A stretch of DNA of 51,979 nucleotides from assembly GCA_015057315.1 (NCBI GenBank), contig SVER01000026.1, positions 1 through 51,979 on the forward strand, written 5' to 3'. Below, one piece after another: positions 51,872 to 51,979 of the stretch. The notes under the pieces were generated by a model. That model ran no database searches and was not told the origin of the DNA. It saw only the letters and a program-made list of their open reading frames with translations. This stretch comes from Pseudobutyrivibrio ruminis (lineage in GTDB: Bacteria; Bacillota; Clostridia; Lachnospirales; Lachnospiraceae). Each line of letters opens with the position of its first letter. The stretch's first letter is position 1. A program made the translations under genes and the position numbers.

Positions 51872-51979
51872 AAACGAGTTGCTGCTGAGAGCAACAACAA
51901 AGCGAAGATTGATAACTGAACAGTGAAACAAACCTTGAATTAATACAAGTTTTTAAAACATGTATCCTTGAAATTCATT
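51872..51979 (+). other. Probable 16S rRNA leader, cut by the window end
   Basis: The sequence downstream of promoter 3 carries GATAACTGAACAGTGAAAC, of the kind found ahead of 16S genes in related bacteria. No rRNA body is in the window; this is inferred from promoters and leader only. Confidence 0.5.

Overview
The window reads as chromosomal core genome of a low-GC anaerobic Firmicute, most likely a Lachnospiraceae member of the Butyrivibrio/Pseudobutyrivibrio/Roseburia type. The basis is gene content and gene order (ftsH-uvrC-hprK-M18 peptidase-murB-rapZ-whiA-HPr-like; PucR regulator-ftsEX-S41 peptidase-prfB; glpP-glpK-glpF plus an anaerobic glycerol-3-phosphate oxidase module), type III glutamine synthetase, and strong TTGnnn-17-TATAAT promoters. 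The genus is an inference. Almost every gene lies on the + strand; only one penicillin-binding protein is on the - strand. No prophage, insertion sequence or CRISPR array was seen.

Layout. 1-4.5 kb: a MATE exporter and a three-gene ABC importer. 4.6-14.8 kb: FtsH, UvrC and the HprK/MurB/RapZ/WhiA/HPr-like string, then a lipid kinase; yvcK/glmR is missing from its usual place between rapZ and whiA. 14.8-18 kb: class II fructose-bisphosphate aldolase and glutamine synthetase III. 18-25.8 kb: a class A PBP divergent from a YigZ gene, tRNA-Gln, acyl-ACP thioesterase, an S1-domain protein, RidA, thioredoxin reductase and a secreted SH3-NlpC/P60 hydrolase preceded by two WalR-type boxes. 25.8-32 kb: an AT-rich spacer with DnaA boxes, PucR regulator, FtsEX, S41 protease and RF2 (with a programmed +1 frameshift). 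32-34.4 kb: ACT protein, homoserine dehydrogenase and ThrH. 34.5-41 kb: glycerol operon. 41-50 kb: acyltransferase, Tex, the TsaE/TsaB/RimI/TsaD tRNA-modification cluster with an RNase Z, IspD. 50-52 kb: tRNA-Ser, a threonine-aldolase-like enzyme, and three tandem consensus promoters that look like the start of an rRNA operon lying just beyond the window.

The most unusual signal is a family of structured intergenic elements at 30497-30792, 33700-33792 and 46824-46910. Each folds into a long hairpin. Below the apical stem each carries the same asymmetric internal motif: a bulged G, two U-A pairs, a bulged A, then a 5-7 bp helix ending in GC, then a G-A mismatch. The helix sequences differ but stay complementary. 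The copy ahead of prfB has three such motifs stacked with about 35-37 nt spacing, built from inverted tandem repeats. I do not recognise this family. A second, unrelated GC-rich double-hairpin repeat occurs four times after stop codons (36855, 41021, 44361, 49459), and one copy supplies the ribosome-binding site of ispD. Other points of interest are an HPr/Crh-like protein lacking the phosphorylatable His, a candidate 85-nt small RNA at 44527, a probable leaderless yigZ mRNA, and a DUF1667 Fe-S candidate subunit in the glycerol operon.
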